Shown here piece after piece: positions 8,590-9,687 of a stretch of 9,687 nucleotides of DNA. Source of the DNA: Lutibacter sp. Lineage in GTDB: Bacteria > Bacteroidota > Bacteroidia > Flavobacteriales > Flavobacteriaceae. How positions within the stretch are numbered: position 1 is the first letter of the stretch; every line of letters starts with the position of its first letter. Both the position numbers and the translations under genes were made by a program. The notes beneath the pieces were generated by a model. It saw nothing but the letters and a program-made list of their open reading frames with translations, did no database searches and had not been told where the DNA came from. The DNA lies in contig JASMME010000034.1 in assembly GCA_030748365.1 (NCBI GenBank), forward strand, positions 1-9,687, in the 5' to 3' direction.

Positions 8590-8597
8590 TATATTTG
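8590..8597 (+). promoter_or_regulatory. possible promoter (-7 element) of the acyltransferase-like gene
   Basis: TATATTTG is a perfect TAnnTTTG element. The -33 position 19 bp upstream is only T-rich (tttttca around 8563-8570), so the match is one-sided. Transcription would start near 8603, downstream of the in-frame ATG at 8555 and about 50 bases before the ATG at 8654. This supports the shorter reading of the gene. Confidence 0.45.
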
Positions 8598-8653
8598 GCC
8601 CACGCACAGGGCGTTCTTTCCTACAACAAGACAGGCGCTCTTACAAATTGCTT

Positions 8654-9343
8654 ATGGTTACGGTTAAATCCTTTAGGGCTTATCAGTACCCTAGGGAATG
8701 TAAAACTTTTATAGAGGAACATACCCGGGTATTGGAGCGCTTTGACATTGCCAACATCACTTCTGCCAAAACAGATTGGGCCTTTAACCCCCATACCGTT
8801 ATCGTCACCATCCGGAATACAGAAAATGAAATGGTGGGTGGGGGACGAATCCAGGTGGCAGACGGTCTTTTAGCCCTACCCATTGAGGAAGCGGTCGGCG
8901 AGATGGATCCAAACATTTATCCGGTGATTGAAAGGGATCGCCAGGAAGGGGGTACCGGGGAGTTTTGCGGCCTGTGGAATACCCCCAAGGCCGCCCGATT
9001 GGGAATTGGAAGCCTGTTTTTGATGAAAACCATTTTATCAGTATGCTCCCAACTAGACATACAATCATTATACGGCCTTTGTGCCCCCAGTACGGTTAAA
9101 AATGTAATAAAATTGGGCGCGATTGTGCAGGAGCACTTAGGGAATAAGGGCACTTTCTATTATCCAAAATTGGACCTACTAGCTACTGCCCTGAAGATAC
9201 CGAATGTCCTGACCCTGGAACATACAGACCCCAAAGAGAAAGCCTATGTTATGAGACTTCGGACCCAGCCATCAATGATTAAAAAGGAAATACTTCGAAA
9301 AAAGGAAACACAGGTTTGTTATGATCTTTTACTAAAAGCCTAG
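8654..9343 (+). CDS. GNAT-fold acyltransferase-like protein resembling acyl-homoserine-lactone synthases
   Basis: I place the start at 8654 (229 residues). An in-frame ATG at 8555 would add 33 residues, but a likely promoter element sits inside that stretch, and the opening VTVKSFRAYQ matches the way I recall related Bacteroidetes proteins beginning. The middle has a GNAT-like layout: GGGRIQ (62-67) on a central strand, then the loop LPIEEAVGEMDP, GEFCGLW (102-108), ARLGIGSLF (114-122) as a degenerate acetyl-CoA motif, and GLCAPSTVKNVIKLGA (141-156). The GGGRIQ to GEFCGLW pattern parallels the R-L-P and ELSRF segments of LuxI-type synthases and of N-acyl amino acid synthases, so an acyl donor is plausible. 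The lysine-rich C-terminus (about 190-229) has no recognised domain. It is divergent from a response regulator. The substrate is unknown, and no close family name can be given with certainty. Confidence 0.7.
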   Translation: MVTVKSFRAYQYPRECKTFIEEHTRVLERFDIANITSAKTDWAFNPHTVIVTIRNTENEMVGGGRIQVADGLLALPIEEAVGEMDPNIYPVIERDRQEGGTGEFCGLWNTPKAARLGIGSLFLMKTILSVCSQLDIQSLYGLCAPSTVKNVIKLGAIVQEHLGNKGTFYYPKLDLLATALKIPNVLTLEHTDPKEKAYVMRLRTQPSMIKKEILRKKETQVCYDLLLKA

Positions 9344-9535
9344 GGATTATAGCCTTAGCTAATAGCACCCTAAGCATCCTTAAAAAAGTAAACTAAAAAA
9401 AGACCTTCGTACTCCGGAACTTAGGAACTGTTTTATAATAAATTTTGTACATTGCTACAAAGAAAAAAATTGCGAAGTCCTTCTATTAGGACTGTCTTAC
9501 TGAAATCTATCTGCTTTTTACTATCATAATGTATT
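9344..9535. other. intergenic region before the FAD-oxidase-like gene
   Basis: This 192-bp AT-rich region has no gene I can support. It contains two short perfect inverted repeats: TTTGTA / TACAAA (9444-9449 and 9456-9461, six-base loop) and AGTCCT / AGGACT (9476-9481 and 9488-9493, six-base loop). AAATTTTG at 9440-9447 is one base off a TAnnTTTG promoter element and is the best candidate promoter for the gene at 9536. No convincing terminator follows the gene ending at 9343; the TAGGG / CCCTA pairing there is imperfect and lacks a T run. Confidence 0.6.
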
Positions 9536-9687
9536 ATGGAAAAGAGAATTGCTGCGCTTGAGAAAGCGCTTAGTGCTTGGCGCCAATTATTAGGTGAAAA
9601 GAAGGTGCTAACAACGAGTTCTAAATTAAAAAGATACAAGGAAAACGCCATGGCTGTGGACAGGGAGATTCCTGCAGTTATCAGGGT
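9536..9687 (+). CDS. N-terminus of a probable FAD-linked oxidase (GlcD-like), truncated by the window
   Basis: An open frame starts at the ATG at 9536 and continues through the window end, giving 50 complete codons. It begins MEKRIAALEKAL and leads into KVLTTSSKLKRYKENAMAVD followed by REIPAVIRV. The arrangement of a K/R-V-L-T segment, L-x-R-Y, then P-A-V-x-x-V is how the PCMH-type FAD-binding oxidases such as glycolate oxidase GlcD begin, just before the FAD-binding domain. The catalytic and FAD-contact residues lie beyond the window, so substrate and subfamily cannot be judged. The N-terminal helix shows no signal peptide in the visible part. Codon use resembles the neighbours. Confidence 0.55.
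   Translation, partial: MEKRIAALEKALSAWRQLLGEKKVLTTSSKLKRYKENAMAVDREIPAVIR

Noticed and set aside
9433..9651. 72-codon minus-strand frame overlapping the start of the FAD-oxidase-like gene
   Set aside because: The plus-strand frame has a recognisable oxidase N-terminus, and the minus-strand peptide resembles no family.

Overview
The window reads as chromosomal DNA from a member of the Bacteroidetes, most likely a marine Flavobacteriaceae. The evidence is: promoters of the Bacteroidetes type (TAnnTTTG with a TTG or T-rich element about 19 bp upstream), almost no Shine-Dalgarno sequences, a GAPDH of 481 residues with a long N-terminal extension, and a dapF / GNAT / mltG cluster beside a Deg-type protease, an arrangement I recall from flavobacteria. 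I see no rRNA, tRNA, CRISPR array, insertion sequence or other mobile element.

Layout. The left half is on the minus strand. Reading in transcription order, it holds a membrane-anchored HtrA/Deg serine protease (5241 to 3835) with its own hairpin terminator, a long-form GAPDH (3716 to 2271) with a strong promoter, and the NAD-dependent DNA ligase ligA (2146 to 140). A possible partial reading frame follows ligA and runs off the left edge. A 323-bp divergent region (5242-5564) separates deg from a plus-strand operon made of dapF, a RimJ/RimL-like acetyltransferase and mltG, whose reading frames overlap. mltG converges on a minus-strand response regulator (8483 to 7917). Divergent from the regulator is a plus-strand GNAT-fold protein (8654-9343, start reassigned) whose layout resembles acyl-homoserine-lactone synthases. 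After a 192-bp gap, a gene that looks like an FAD-linked oxidase begins at 9536 and leaves the window.

How the genes work together. DapF makes meso-diaminopimelate for peptidoglycan and lysine, MltG cuts nascent glycan strands, and the Deg protease handles envelope protein quality control, so the centre of the window is a cell-envelope block. ligA and gap are housekeeping genes. The response regulator and the acyltransferase-like protein form a possible signalling pair.

Most of the window is ordinary core genome. The points most worth a second look are: the LuxI-like GNAT protein divergent from an output-less response regulator; helically phased TTTAAC repeats just upstream of the deg promoter; a probable leaderless dapF mRNA; an unexplained inverted repeat in the deg/dapF region; a palindrome at the predicted gap transcription start; and a GAPDH with no acidic residue where NAD-specific enzymes carry Asp. 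I did not find convincing evidence of a wholly new system.
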